From: Syntrophobacter sp. DG_60
GTDB taxonomy: Bacteria > Desulfobacterota > Desulfofervidia > Desulfofervidales > DG-60
Direction: 5' to 3'
Assembly (NCBI GenBank): GCA_001304365.1
Contig: LJNA01000103.1
Location: 1 to 5,722 of the forward strand
DNA: 5,722 nucleotides
Shown here: piece after piece, positions 5,403 through 5,722 of the stretch
How positions within the stretch are numbered: position 1 is the first letter of the stretch
Layout of the letters: each line of letters starts with the position of its first letter
The notes under the pieces: model-generated
Database searches by the model: none
What the model was told of the DNA's origin: nothing
What the model saw: only the letters and a program-made list of their open reading frames with translations
Position numbers and translations under genes: made by a program

Positions 5403-5722
5403 ATGCTTGAAGAATTTTTTAATCCAGAGGCAGTTGCAATTGTAGGCGCCTCGACCCACGAGGGAAAGATAGGACATATTTTGGTAAAAAATATGCTGAA
5501 ATATGGGTATAAAGGAAAGATTTTTCCTATAAACCCAAAGGCCAGTGAAATATTAGGGCTAAAGGCCTATGCTGGTTTAAAAACAGTGAATGAACCTATA
5601 GATTTAGCCATAATCGCTGTACACCCACCAGATGTCTTAGAAACCGTTAAACAATGCGGGGAAAGGAGCATAAAGTCAGCTGTTGTCATTTCTGCGGGCT
5701 TTAAAGAAGTATCTTCTGAAGG
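5403..5722 (+). CDS. NDP-forming acyl-CoA synthetase (acetate-CoA ligase type), N-terminal fragment
   Basis: The first 106 codons of a gene running off the window. The protein starts MLEEFFNPEAVAIVGAS, the opening of the CoA-binding Rossmann domain of ADP-forming acetyl-CoA/acyl-CoA synthetases, followed by KIGHILVKNMLKYGYKGKIF, PINPKASEILGLKAY, PIDLAIIAVHPPDVL and SAVVISAGFKE (residues 90-100), all typical of this domain. Family members convert acyl-CoA plus ADP and phosphate to the acid, CoA and ATP, or run the reverse. Several domain orders share this N-terminus, including separate alpha subunits, alpha-beta fusions of about 700 residues, and Pat-type protein acetyltransferases, so the exact type cannot be fixed from 106 residues. 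The ribosome binding site is weak (AGAG near 5393-5396). It is divergent from the ClC gene and shares an intergenic region of 233 bases with it. Confidence 0.88.
   Translation, partial: MLEEFFNPEAVAIVGASTHEGKIGHILVKNMLKYGYKGKIFPINPKASEILGLKAYAGLKTVNEPIDLAIIAVHPPDVLETVKQCGERSIKSAVVISAGFKEVSSE

Overview
The window looks like a piece of a low-to-moderate G+C Gram-negative bacterial chromosome. The YihY-family protein with a winged-helix tail, the ClC channel with a CBS pair and the NDP-forming acyl-CoA synthetase are a combination I associate with Desulfobacterota-type anaerobes. That assignment is inference from protein style only; no marker gene here is complete enough to prove it. Intact genes use TAA as a normal stop, so the genetic code is standard.

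Layout. 1-88 (minus): first 29 codons of tuf (elongation factor Tu), with a long upstream region (89-455) holding several sigma70-like promoter candidates. 456-728 (minus): an HU-type nucleoid protein gene (hup) with an excellent promoter and ribosome binding site, but interrupted by an in-frame TAA at codon 36. 945-1229 (plus): small GYD-domain protein. 1495-2817 (plus): YihY/BrkB-family membrane protein with a C-terminal winged-helix-like domain. 2818-3296: gap with no intact gene, whose right half (3067-3296) reads as the remnant of an XRE/HTH regulator broken by two in-frame stops. 3297-3373 (minus): tRNA-Pro(UGG) with encoded CCA. 3412-5169 (minus): ClC-type chloride channel/transporter with two CBS domains. 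5170-5402: divergent intergenic region with a mirrored repeat (5248-5328). 5403-5722 (plus): start of an NDP-forming acyl-CoA synthetase, cut by the window edge.

The genes do not form one operon. Most have their own promoter-like sequence and gaps of 200-480 bases, and two of the reading frames are broken. I find no convincing new multi-gene system. The most informative points are the nonsense-interrupted hup, the XRE relic touching the 3' end of a tRNA gene (a possible trace of an old integrated element or toxin-antitoxin module), the channel-like signature of the ClC protein, and the mirrored octamers between the divergent ClC and synthetase genes.
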